From positions 1 to 11,990 of the forward strand of contig CAMMKL010000041.1 of NCBI GenBank assembly GCA_946497265.1: a stretch of 11,990 nucleotides of DNA. The letters are read 5' to 3'. Position numbers and translations under genes: made by a program. The DNA comes from an uncultured Clostridia bacterium. Its GTDB lineage: Bacteria; Bacillota; Clostridia; Oscillospirales; Acutalibacteraceae. Positions 1 through 6,664 of the stretch are shown in pieces. Every line of letters begins with the position of its first letter. Position 1 is the first letter of the stretch. The notes under the pieces are model-generated. The model did no database searches and had not been told where the DNA came from. It saw only the letters and a program-made list of their open reading frames with translations.

Positions 1-2
1 CA

Positions 3-362
3 ATCCGCGATCTGCGTGATGCTATATGTAATAGGCAGGAAAAGGTTGGAAGATTCCATCCGCAATATTATGCGTCCAGCCTAAAGCATATTGGGAATGT
101 CGCAGAAAAGTTTGAAAAAGCGATTTCATCCCCCTTAACCGCTGCCCCGTCTTTTTATGAACTTTATATGTTTCAGTGCCTGCGCAGCAAGACGTTTGTA
201 TCAAAGGCCGACTTTGCGTTTTGGGAAGAGAGAGGATGGCAAAACAGCGATTATTTTTATAAGATCCGGCTGAATCCGATTAAAAAGCTTTGGGTAAAAG
301 CTCTGCGGCTTTGTGTGAATACAGCCGTGATCAAGATGGGCTTGGCGGGAAAGCATCCATAA
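3..362 (+). CDS. C-terminal part of an unrecognised protein (open at left edge)
   Basis: The frame beginning at base 3 is open without a stop until TAA at 360-362, so this is the last 119 codons of a gene that starts before the window. An internal ATG at 168 gives a 64-codon sub-frame but has no good ribosome binding site, and the reading frame upstream of it is fully open, so it is not a separate gene. The fragment is soluble in character, rich in aromatic and basic residues (for example FAFWEERGW, then KIRLNPIKKLWVKALRL), and ends in a short hydrophobic/basic tail KMGLAGKHP. I do not recognise the family. Only the tail is present, so any function would be a guess. The gene converges on the repressor gene at 412-855. 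Confidence 0.55.
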   Translation: MRDLRDAICNRQEKVGRFHPQYYASSLKHIGNVAEKFEKAISSPLTAAPSFYELYMFQCLRSKTFVSKADFAFWEERGWQNSDYFYKIRLNPIKKLWVKALRLCVNTAVIKMGLAGKHP

Positions 363-370
363 CCGCTTTT
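345..370 (+). terminator. Weak candidate terminator of the left-edge gene
   Basis: GCGG (345-348) can pair with CCGC (363-366) around a 14-base loop and is followed by TTTT (367-370). The stem is only 4 bp and overlaps the end of the coding sequence, so this is a weak call. Its support is its place between two convergent genes. Confidence 0.25.
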
Positions 371-411
371 AGATTGTGTAATTTCAGAAAAGGGATCCAG
401 AACGTCGCTTT

Positions 412-855
412 TTATGTGACAGACGACTGGCCGCTCTTTAATTGCCGGATCAGCTTTTCAAGGCTATGTACGGTTTCTTCGCTCAATATATGCTCTACAA
501 GCTCCACTTCTTCAAACGCTCTTTTTTCATCCGACAGTCCCAGCATTGCAAAAAAACGGCTGATCACATCGTGCCTCCATAACAAGTAGTTTCCAGCCTG
601 ACGTCCCTTTTCTGTCAGTTTTATCACACCATATTTTTCATAGTCCAAAAGCCCAAGTTCCGCCAATTTTATGACCATTTTCGAGACGGAAGAGGGCTTT
701 ACATTGAGCTCCTGTGCCAGTTGGTTTACCCTGACATAACCGGATTTTCGAAGATTGCGCGCAATCATCTCCAAATAATCCTCCAAGGAAGGGGTAAGGC
801 CGCTTATCCCCAAGCGCTGATAGTCCCGGGCAGTGTGAAAATCATTCTCCCGCAA
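412..855 (-). CDS. MntR-type metal-dependent transcriptional repressor (DtxR family)
   Basis: 147 residues with the DtxR/MntR two-domain plan: an N-terminal winged helix (about residues 20-90, recognition-helix segment NVKPSSVSKM) and a C-terminal helical dimerisation domain. By alignment from memory with Bacillus subtilis MntR, all six metal ligands are present: D26, E29, H95, E118, E121 and H122 match MntR D8, E11, H77, E99, E102 and H103. There is no C-terminal SH3 domain, as in MntR and unlike DtxR/IdeR. The start is TTG at 853-855, chosen because AGGAGGGG lies 6 bases upstream on the minus strand; it gives about 18 extra residues before the usual MntR N-terminus. The gene is divergent from feoAB, so the likely job is metal-responsive repression of iron uptake, and probably of itself. 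Whether it senses Mn(II) or Fe(II) cannot be read from the sequence. Confidence 0.9.
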   Translation of the reverse strand: MRENDFHTARDYQRLGISGLTPSLEDYLEMIARNLRKSGYVRVNQLAQELNVKPSSVSKMVIKLAELGLLDYEKYGVIKLTEKGRQAGNYLLWRHDVISRFFAMLGLSDEKRAFEEVELVEHILSEETVHSLEKLIRQLKSGQSSVT

Positions 856-941
856 AACGATCCCCTCCTATTACCGCTACAGCCTTTACGAGAAGCCATT
901 CATCTTTCTTATTTAACCATATGCGAACCCTCCCGTCTGCA

Positions 942-984
942 TGCGCATATATTGGCGCAAAGAAACTTTTTTGGCGTGACGCCA
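942..984. promoter_or_regulatory. Candidate operator region between the repressor and feoA
   Basis: Two inverted repeats lie in the divergent intergenic region. TGCGC (942-946) and GCGCA (955-959) are separated by 8 bases, and TGGCG (972-976) and CGCCA (980-984) by 3 bases. The sequence TTGGCG occurs twice, at 952-957 and 971-976, exactly 19 bases apart. The second copy could serve as a poor -35 for feoA, with TATTTT at 993-998 (spacing 16). Neither repeat matches the Bacillus MntR box that I know, so operator function is inferred from symmetry and position only. Confidence 0.35.
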
Positions 985-1019
985 TATTCCATTATTTTTT
1001 AGATGGGAGATTTCCAATC

Positions 1020-1253
1020 ATGAATGATATATTTTCTTTAAACCAATTGCCGATAGGACAAAAGGGCAGGGTCTATTCTTTGGATTCCCGCGGCAAGGAA
1101 CGCCGCCGTATGCTGGACTTAGGGCTGGTGCATGGTACTACAGTTGAGGCCCTTCAAAAAAGCCCTTCCGGCGACCCAGTCGCTTATTTTATCCGTGGGG
1201 CTGTAATCGCCCTGCGTGATGAAGACGCCCGAAAGATCATCATAGAAAGCTGA
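1020..1253 (+). CDS. feoA: FeoA, cytoplasmic partner of the ferrous iron transporter
   Basis: 77 residues, the usual size of FeoA, a small SH3-like cytoplasmic protein required by or stimulating FeoB. The family core RRRMLDLGLVHGT (residues 28-40) and the later segment PVAYFIRGAVIALR match the FeoA pattern of two beta-rich segments around a conserved Leu-Gly-Leu turn. ATG at 1020 is preferred because GGGAGA sits 7 bases upstream and the protein then begins at the family's normal N-terminus. An in-frame ATG at 921 would add 33 residues with no family resemblance and would run through the presumed promoter. The gene lies 104 bases before feoB on the same strand. Confidence 0.92.
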   Translation: MNDIFSLNQLPIGQKGRVYSLDSRGKERRRMLDLGLVHGTTVEALQKSPSGDPVAYFIRGAVIALRDEDARKIIIES

Positions 1254-1302
1254 TAATCACACAGCCAAAGGCCGAAGGAGGCCCGACGGTTCGCGCAGAT
1301 CC

Positions 1303-1326
1303 GGGCGGAGGAAGGTTCCTCCGCCC
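1303..1326 (+). other. Strong GC-rich hairpin between feoA and feoB
   Basis: GGGCGGAGGA (1303-1312) and TCCTCCGCCC (1317-1326) form a perfect 10-bp stem with loop AGGT. No T-run follows, so it is not a classical terminator. It ends 17 bases before the feoB ribosome binding site. It may stabilise the mRNA, set the feoA:feoB ratio, or be a REP-like element. A shorter hairpin with the same outer sequence (GGGCGGA/TCCGCCC) occurs at 7432-7447. Confidence 0.6.
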
Positions 1327-1357
1327 AGCGCATACCACAATAGGGAGGATTGGAGAT

Positions 1358-3508
1358 ATGGGTTTAACGCATCAGTCAACCGGGGCGCCGGTAGCGCACG
1401 GGGAACTTCGAATGGAAAAGAAATCCCGCAACGATAGGGTAATCGCCTTGGCGGGGAATCCCAACGTAGGAAAGAGCACGGTGTTTAACGCTTTGACCGG
1501 TATGAATCAGCACACGCGAAATTGGCAGGGAAAAACCGTAACCAACGCACAGGGGTACTATACGCACCGGGCCACCGATTTTATACTTGTGGATATTCCA
1601 GGCACATATTCTTTAATGGCGAGCTCTGCCGAAGAAGTAGTGGCCCGTGACTTTATCTGTTTTGGAAAACCGGACACAGTGGTTGTAGTGGCCGACGCCA
1701 CCTGTCTGGAGCGCAACCTGAACCTAGTGCTGCAAATTCTGGAGGTCACCGATAATGTGGTTGTCTGCGTCAACCTATTGGATGAAGCAAAGAAAAAGGG
1801 AATTCAAATCAATCTGCAAATGCTTTCGGAGCAGCTGGGGGTTCCTGTTGTGGGGACCAGCGCGCGGGCGGGAGTGGGATTAACCGAATTAATGGATCGT
1901 GTAGAGGAGGTTTCCTTCCGCCGCTTAAATACAAGCCCTCTGCCGGTTTTTTATCGGCCTGAAATTGAAAAAGCAATTGCCTTGGTAGAACCGGCCGTAG
2001 AACAAACTGTGCAGAACCGGATCGACGCCCGTTGGGTAAGCCTGAAGCTGCTGGATCCCGACGAATCCTTAGAAGAATCTCTGGCTACATATTTGGGGCG
2101 GGATATCACTAAGGAGCCGCTTGTGAAAGGATCACTGAAAAAGGCTCAAAGATTGCTTCGGGAGCATGGTATCGGCCCTGAAGAGCTGCGCGACAGCGTT
2201 GTTTCTACCATCGTAGCCAAGAGTGAAACCATTTATCAGGCAAGTGTCATACTGAAAAATCAGGAATACAACCGCCGGGACCGCAGGCTTGATAAGCTGT
2301 TGACCAGCAAGGCGACCGGAATTCCGATCATGCTGGCGCTGTTGTGCCTGATATTCTGGCTCACCATTACGGGTGCTAATTATCCTTCCCAGCTTCTTTC
2401 CGATTTGCTGTTTGGCTTTCAGGATCAATTGACACAGTGGTTTACAGCCATGCACGCCCCGGATTGGCTGCACGGCGCATTGGTTTTGGGGATGTACCGC
2501 ACGCTTGCGTGGGTCGTCTCCGTTATGCTTCCGCCAATGGCGATTTTCTTCCCTCTTTTTACTCTATTGGAGGATTCCGGATATCTGCCGCGAATTGCGT
2601 TTAATATGGATAAATTCTTTAAAAAAGCAAATGCCCACGGCAAACAGGCGTTAACGATGTGTATGGGCTTTGGGTGCAATGCCTGCGGAGTGATCGGTTG
2701 CCGTATTATTGATTCCCCCAGGGAAAGGCTCGTGGCTGTCTTAACCAATAACTTCGTGCCCTGCAACGGAAGGTTTCCTACTTTAATCGCGATTATCACC
2801 ATGTTCTTTGCGGGCATGGTGGCGCTCCCTGTTCAGTCCCTTTTTTCTACCTTGCTGCTTACTGTTGTAATCGTTTTTTCCGTTGCCGTCACCCTTTTTA
2901 TGTCAAAGTTCCTGTCTAAAACCGTTTTAAAGGGTGTGCCTTCTTCTTTTGCTCTGGAGCTTCCCCCTTACCGCAGACCCCAGATTGGGAAGGTGATTGT
3001 GCGTTCTATTTTCGACCGGACCCTGTTCGTTTTGGGCCGTGCGGCTGCTGTAGCTGCCCCGGCCGGTTTGCTGATATGGGTGCTGTCGAATGTCATGATC
3101 GGGGAAATGAGCCTGCTTGCGTATTGCACTTCTTTCCTGGATCCATTCGCACAGATGATCGGCCTAGACGGCGTCATCCTGATGGCGTTTATTTTGGGTT
3201 TTCCCGCCAATGAAATTGTAATCCCAATTATTCTTATGAGCTACCTATGTACCGGAAACCTGATGGATCTGGAAAATCTGGAGCAGCTGCGCACCATTCT
3301 GGTGGATAACGGCTGGACCTGGCTGACCGCCGTTTGCACCATGATTTTCTCCCTGATGCATTTCCCATGCGGCACCACTTGTTGGACGATTAAAAAAGAA
3401 ACCAAGAGCTGGAAATGGACGGCGCTGGCCTTTGTACTACCTACCGTGAGCGGGATGCTGCTGTGCTTTTTCGTAGCAAACGGCGCGCGGCTTTTGGGCT
3501 TGGCATAA
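1358..3508 (+). CDS. feoB: FeoB ferrous iron transporter (GTPase-permease)
   Basis: 716 residues, a normal FeoB length. The N-terminal cytoplasmic G domain shows G1 GNPNVGKST (33-41), G3 DIPG (79-82), G4 NLLD (139-142) and G5 SAR (168-170). A helical linker (about 195-310) follows, then a polytopic membrane domain from about residue 320. The Gate-type signature GFGCNACGVIGC (437-448) followed by RIIDSPRER and NNFVPCNGRFPT is the Clostridia-type variant, with extra cysteines where many proteins have Ala or Pro. The protein imports Fe(II) across the inner membrane under GTPase control. The start at 1358 has GGAGG 9 bases upstream; ATG at 1412 (MEKKSRND) would remove an 18-residue unconserved lead and remains possible. 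Located downstream of feoA and of a divergent MntR-type repressor, which suggests metal-dependent regulation. Confidence 0.96.
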   Translation: MGLTHQSTGAPVAHGELRMEKKSRNDRVIALAGNPNVGKSTVFNALTGMNQHTRNWQGKTVTNAQGYYTHRATDFILVDIPGTYSLMASSAEEVVARDFICFGKPDTVVVVADATCLERNLNLVLQILEVTDNVVVCVNLLDEAKKKGIQINLQMLSEQLGVPVVGTSARAGVGLTELMDRVEEVSFRRLNTSPLPVFYRPEIEKAIALVEPAVEQTVQNRIDARWVSLKLLDPDESLEESLATYLGRDITKEPLVKGSLKKAQRLLREHGIGPEELRDSVVSTIVAKSETIYQASVILKNQEYNRRDRRLDKLLTSKATGIPIMLALLCLIFWLTITGANYPSQLLSDLLFGFQDQLTQWFTAMHAPDWLHGALVLGMYRTLAWVVSVMLPPMAIFFPLFTLLEDSGYLPRIAFNMDKFFKKANAHGKQALTMCMGFGCNACGVIGCRIIDSPRERLVAVLTNNFVPCNGRFPTLIAIITMFFAGMVALPVQSLFSTLLLTVVIVFSVAVTLFMSKFLSKTVLKGVPSSFALELPPYRRPQIGKVIVRSIFDRTLFVLGRAAAVAAPAGLLIWVLSNVMIGEMSLLAYCTSFLDPFAQMIGLDGVILMAFILGFPANEIVIPIILMSYLCTGNLMDLENLEQLRTILVDNGWTWLTAVCTMIFSLMHFPCGTTCWTIKKETKSWKWTALAFVLPTVSGMLLCFFVANGARLLGLA

Positions 3509-3581
3509 ATTTTACAGTACCTTCATAAAAATTAGAGAATCAGGAGATATTATAAAAGAAATTGTGTACGAGGAGAAGGAC

Positions 3582-4232
3582 ATGGACAGACGTGAAAGAC
3601 TATGCGCCAGGTTGAACCCGTATTTGATGCTGCTCTATGCGGGGTTCGGATTGGTACAGGGGATATACAATGTGCTTTATGGAACGCCCTATTTTTATTG
3701 GCTGGCATTTTCCACTGCCCTTTTTCTCGCTGTTCCTTGGTTTTTGGAAAAAGTGTTCCGACTGCGTTTGGGACAGCAATTGATTTGCATCTATACCATT
3801 TTTTGTTTTCTTTTGCATATGGTGGGGCTGGTGATGCGCGGATATTATGTGATTCCTTATTTTGATAAAATTGCACACACGCTTTCCGGCCCTTTTTGCA
3901 CTTTAGCGGGTTTGGCTCTTTTTTATGTGTTAAAGCCTGTGAAAAAAATTGAAACAAGTGACTGCGGCTTGGCCTCCGTCTTTTCCATTTCGGTTTCGAT
4001 AGCTATCGCGGGCCTTTGGGAGATTTCGGAATATATCATCAGCCTTCTGTTCGGCACCGACCCGCAAAATGTAAGGGGCACAGGAGTGGGGGATTCCATG
4101 ATGGATATGATTGTGTGCACCGCCGGCTCGCTCCTTTTTTTGATATCCATCCTTCTTTATTATCGGAAAGGCAAAAGAAGTTTCCTTATGGGTGCCTTTG
4201 AACAATTCTTTAATTTAAATTATGAAAAATAG
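3582..4232 (+). CDS. Polytopic membrane protein, DUF2238/YjdF type, in the feo cluster
   Basis: 216 residues with about six hydrophobic segments: roughly 13-33, 38-54, 66-86, 98-117, 130-147 and 176-194. Within or next to membrane segments are paired polar motifs typical of this family: D95-K-I-A-H99, E147-x2-E150 in WEISEY, and D171-x3-D175 in GDSMMD. These could form a metal or proton site, which is an inference. The family has no firm biochemical role that I know of. ATG at 3582 is preferred because AGGAG lies 6 bases upstream; a GTG at 3564 in the same frame has its only AGGAG 17 bases away. The gene follows feoB by 73 bases with no terminator between, so co-transcription with iron uptake is likely. 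Assignment to DUF2238/YjdF is from memory of motif layout and should be tested. Confidence 0.75.
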   Translation: MDRRERLCARLNPYLMLLYAGFGLVQGIYNVLYGTPYFYWLAFSTALFLAVPWFLEKVFRLRLGQQLICIYTIFCFLLHMVGLVMRGYYVIPYFDKIAHTLSGPFCTLAGLALFYVLKPVKKIETSDCGLASVFSISVSIAIAGLWEISEYIISLLFGTDPQNVRGTGVGDSMMDMIVCTAGSLLFLISILLYYRKGKRSFLMGAFEQFFNLNYEK

Positions 4233-4258
4233 AAAAAATGCCTCCGGCGTGTTTTTTT
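4233..4258 (+). terminator. A-tract/T-tract hairpin terminator or attenuator
   Basis: Six As (4233-4238) precede the GCC-TCC-GGC mini-hairpin (4240-4248), followed by GTG and seven Ts (4252-4258). The A and T tracts extend the stem with one mismatch. It starts on the base after the stop of the membrane-protein gene and 38 bases before the next start. I see no -10 box between it and that start, so it may act as a partial terminator or attenuator within one transcript. Confidence 0.5.
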
Positions 4259-4296
4259 CAGTTTTTTCTGCCAAAACTAAGCACGGAGGTGTTTTT

Positions 4297-4725
4297 ATGG
4301 CTGAAAATACAGAATTGCTCGATTATATCTATCAAAACGCGCAAATGGGTACCGAATCCATTTCGCACCTGATTAAAATTGCCGAAGACGTTGATTTTCG
4401 CCGGACATTGGAAGACCAGCTCTGTGAGTATCAAAGAGTACTGGATGATGCGGAGGAAATGATTCAGCGTCGTGGGCAGTCTGCCGAAGGAGTAGGACCA
4501 ATGGCGAAGATCTCATCCTACATTATGGTGGAATTAAAAACCTTTGCTGATAAATCTTCCTCTAAAATGGCCAAAATGATGCTTCAGGGTAGTACTATGG
4601 GCGTATTGGAAATTACCAAGCGCATCAAGGAATATAAGGGTGCCAACAAAGAAGTGCTGAAACTTGCCGAGGATCTTTTAAAAACAGAACAGCATAATGT
4701 AGATGAACTAAAAAAATATTTGTAA
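4297..4725 (+). CDS. Small helical protein, possible ferritin-like (DUF2383-like) fold
   Basis: 142 residues, almost entirely helical in pattern and without membrane segments or signal peptide. Four amphipathic helices are suggested at about 6-31, 34-60, 70-113 and 116-141, the plan of ferritin-like and DUF2383-type bundles. Possible metal ligands are E20, H24, E44, E105, E131 and H133, but the canonical ExxH pairs of true ferritins are not clearly present. Iron or other metal binding is therefore a hypothesis. ATG at 4297 is chosen for GGAGGT 6 bases upstream; the longer frame from 4222 overlaps the previous gene and crosses the hairpin at 4233-4258. As the last gene of the feo cluster, before a strong terminator, it could buffer or store imported iron. 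Similar proteins in Clostridia are usually called hypothetical. Confidence 0.75.
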   Translation: MAENTELLDYIYQNAQMGTESISHLIKIAEDVDFRRTLEDQLCEYQRVLDDAEEMIQRRGQSAEGVGPMAKISSYIMVELKTFADKSSSKMAKMMLQGSTMGVLEITKRIKEYKGANKEVLKLAEDLLKTEQHNVDELKKYL

Positions 4726-4745
4726 TCCCGATAAATAGCGAATGC

Positions 4746-4774
4746 GGGGCGCCTGAAACGGGCGCCCCATTTTC
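4746..4774 (+). terminator. Rho-independent terminator of the feo cluster
   Basis: A perfect 8-bp stem, GGGGCGCC (4746-4753) with GGCGCCCC (4761-4768), encloses a 7-base loop and is followed by ATTTTC. It lies 21 bases after the stop of the helical protein gene. It ends the iron-related cluster. Confidence 0.85.
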
Positions 4775-4929
4775 ATGTTCATGTGTATATTTATCACCGC
4801 CGTATTTTAAACATTCGGTTCGATTTGGGAAATGATAATCCGTTGTTTACCAAAGGCTAAATTGTTGATTGCAACTTTATGAAAGGCCCTGATTTGCTTC
4901 CCTTAGTTATGGAAAGTTATCATAAGCTA

Positions 4930-4938
4930 TGCTATAAT
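4930..4938 (+). promoter_or_regulatory. Extended -10 promoter of the nuclease operon
   Basis: TGCTATAAT is a perfect TATAAT (4933-4938) with the extended TGn element (4930-4932). No good -35 is present at the usual distance, which fits an extended -10 promoter. It lies 57 bases before the start at 4996. Positions 4775-4929 upstream contain no recognisable gene. Confidence 0.65.
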
Positions 4939-4995
4939 AAAACAATCGGTATAAGAACAAAGATACGGAAATTATAAACAGACAAGGAGTAAGGA

Positions 4996-5403
4996 ATGAA
5001 TGTAATGGTTTGTTTGGATGACCGGTGCGGTATGGCATTTCATCATAGAAGGCAAAGCAGGGATCGCTTTGTAGTGAATGATCTGATTTCACAATGCGGA
5101 GAACGTAGGCTGTTGATTGAGCCTTATTCCACCCCTTTGTTCGAGGGATTCGATAAAGAGACGGTGGCCGACAGCGATTTTTTGTCCAATGCACGGCTTA
5201 GTGACTACTGTTTTGTGGAGAGGCAGGGGATACGGCCTGTGCTTTCTAAAATTAAACAGATTATTGTTTACCGCTGGAACCGGGTTTACCCTGCGGATTT
5301 ATATTTTGACATCGATTTATCAAAGGGATGGAAGCGGATATTGGTGACAGATTTTGCCGGCTATTCGCATAAAAAGATTACAAAGGAGATTTATATCCGA
5401 TGA
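4996..5403 (+). CDS. 135-residue conserved Clostridia protein, partner of the nuclease gene
   Basis: A soluble protein without signal peptide or membrane segment. It starts MNVMVCLDDRCGM, continues with HHRRQSRDR, and has VYRWNRVYPAD in the middle and FAGYSHKKITKEIY near the end. I recall this pattern from Clostridia proteins that are sometimes auto-annotated ribonuclease Z, but the HxHxDH motif of that metallo-beta-lactamase enzyme is absent, so that name is not supported. ATG at 4996 has AAGGAG 6 bases upstream. The stop overlaps the start of the nuclease gene (ATGA at 5400-5403), so the two are translationally coupled. By layout it could protect the cytoplasm from the nuclease or assist it, as Nin (ComJ) does for NucA in Bacillus. 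That is inference; no homology to Nin is claimed. Confidence 0.85.
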   Translation: MNVMVCLDDRCGMAFHHRRQSRDRFVVNDLISQCGERRLLIEPYSTPLFEGFDKETVADSDFLSNARLSDYCFVERQGIRPVLSKIKQIIVYRWNRVYPADLYFDIDLSKGWKRILVTDFAGYSHKKITKEIYIR

Positions 5404-6287
5404 AAGCTGAACAATCTAAATTAGTATTGATCTGGCCAATTTTGTTATTGCTCTGTGTTCTGACGGCAGGTTGCGACGTCATGAAGGGGAGCGAGGCAAC
5501 AGAACCCAACCAATTATCTTTAAGCGATGTCCCAGCGTTTCAAGATTCGCCTTATGTAGAACTCAACGGCAATGAACCGCTTTTTACAGACGAGCAGAAA
5601 ACCACGAAGGCTTTCGAGCAATACAGTGAGCTTGACCGTCTTGGCCGGTGCGGTTCGGCATATGCTTGCATCGGCCGGGAATTGATGCCAACGGAAGAAC
5701 GCGGGAGCATTGGCCAGATTAAACCGACTGGATGGCATACAGTCAAGTACGATTTTGTAGATGGGAAATATCTTTATAACCGCTGTCATTTGATTGGATT
5801 TCAGCTTACGGCAGAAAACGCCAATGAAAAGAACCTGATTACCGGTACTCGGTATATGAATGTAGAGGGGATGCTGCCCTTTGAAAACATGGTGGCCGAC
5901 TATGTAAAAGAAACGGATCATCATGTATTGTACCGGGTAACGCCTATTTATGAAGGAGAGAATCTGGTAGCAAGCGGTGTTGAGATGGAGGCCCTGTCTG
6001 TTGAAGATAATGGCGAAGGCGTTTGTTTTCACGTGTATGTCTACAACAATCAGCCGGGCGTCACCATTGACTATAAAACCGGAGAAAGCCGCTTAAGTAC
6101 CCAATCCAGTCCCGACTCGGAAGATACTTTGGAGGAATATGTCCTAAATACGTCTAGCAGAAAATTTCATCTCCCAACCTGTACTTCTGTTAATTCGATA
6201 AAGGAAGAGAATAAGGAAATCTATCAAGGAAGCCGGGATAAATTAATGGCAGAAGGTTATGAACCATGCAAAAACTGTAATCCCTAG
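5400..6287 (+). CDS. Lipoprotein DNA/RNA non-specific endonuclease (NUC family) with a C-terminal Cys/His domain
   Basis: 295 residues. A hydrophobic signal (8-24) ends in the lipobox LTAGC with lipidated C25, so the enzyme should be anchored on the outer face of the membrane. The catalytic domain (about 70-220) carries YNRCHLIGFQLTAENANEKN (126-145), a variant of the DRGH motif: H130 is the expected general base and downstream Asn residues (such as N140, N145 and N154) are candidate Mg ligands. Such enzymes cut DNA and RNA without sequence preference, for uptake, nutrition or escape from DNA nets. A Ser/Asp-rich linker (230-243) leads to a small domain (247-295) with H257, C261, C290 and C293, resembling the Ada-type zinc-binding module. 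Translation is coupled to the upstream 135-residue gene. Confidence 0.88.
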   Translation: MKAEQSKLVLIWPILLLLCVLTAGCDVMKGSEATEPNQLSLSDVPAFQDSPYVELNGNEPLFTDEQKTTKAFEQYSELDRLGRCGSAYACIGRELMPTEERGSIGQIKPTGWHTVKYDFVDGKYLYNRCHLIGFQLTAENANEKNLITGTRYMNVEGMLPFENMVADYVKETDHHVLYRVTPIYEGENLVASGVEMEALSVEDNGEGVCFHVYVYNNQPGVTIDYKTGESRLSTQSSPDSEDTLEEYVLNTSSRKFHLPTCTSVNSIKEENKEIYQGSRDKLMAEGYEPCKNCNP

Positions 6288-6664
6288 CCTCCATTTTATT
6301 GCTGGCAAGATGAAAGGCAAAAGAAACATAATTGCTTGATTTATGGGGCGGTTTTTCGGCAATGGTAAACGTTCTTGCTTATTTTATCATAGCAAACATA
6401 TAACTTGAATGGTAACACGATCAAATAAGAGCACCAGTAATTATTCAATAGAATATTCACTGTAAAATAGGTTTTACCAATACATGAAGCAGCCGTTTTG
6501 TAGCCGACATAACGGGGACATTCCGGGAAATGGGTTAGGAAGGTACGATAGGAATTTTAACTTAAAAGAAGAGACATTGAATTCCCATTCTGGTAAAGAT
6601 GTTTTGGAATAAAGTAGAATCGAATGGAAGCTTATATCTATCGAACAATAGGGGGGCGGGCTAA
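6288..6664. other. Intergenic stretch without a recognisable gene
   Basis: 377 AT-rich bases. No convincing terminator follows the nuclease gene. Weak structures are TTGCT/AGCAA (6375-6379 and 6391-6395) and the short inverted repeat TATTC-AATA-GAATA (6442-6455). Possible but poor promoters are TTGCTT (6375-6380) with TATAAC (6399-6404, spacing 18) and TAAAAT at 6463-6468. No open frame with a good ribosome binding site is present until 6665. Confidence 0.5.

Noticed and set aside
921..1019. 33-residue N-terminal extension of FeoA from ATG 921
   Set aside because: It would run through the probable promoter and operators, lacks a good ribosome binding site and gives residues foreign to the family.
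4834..4840. TGATAAT resembling half of a Fur box upstream of the nuclease operon
   Set aside because: Only one half-site is present; the facing half does not match, and the regulator next to feoAB is MntR-type, so no Fur site is called.
4996..5403. Ribonuclease Z identity for the 135-residue protein
   Set aside because: No HxHxDH metal motif and less than half the length of RNase Z.
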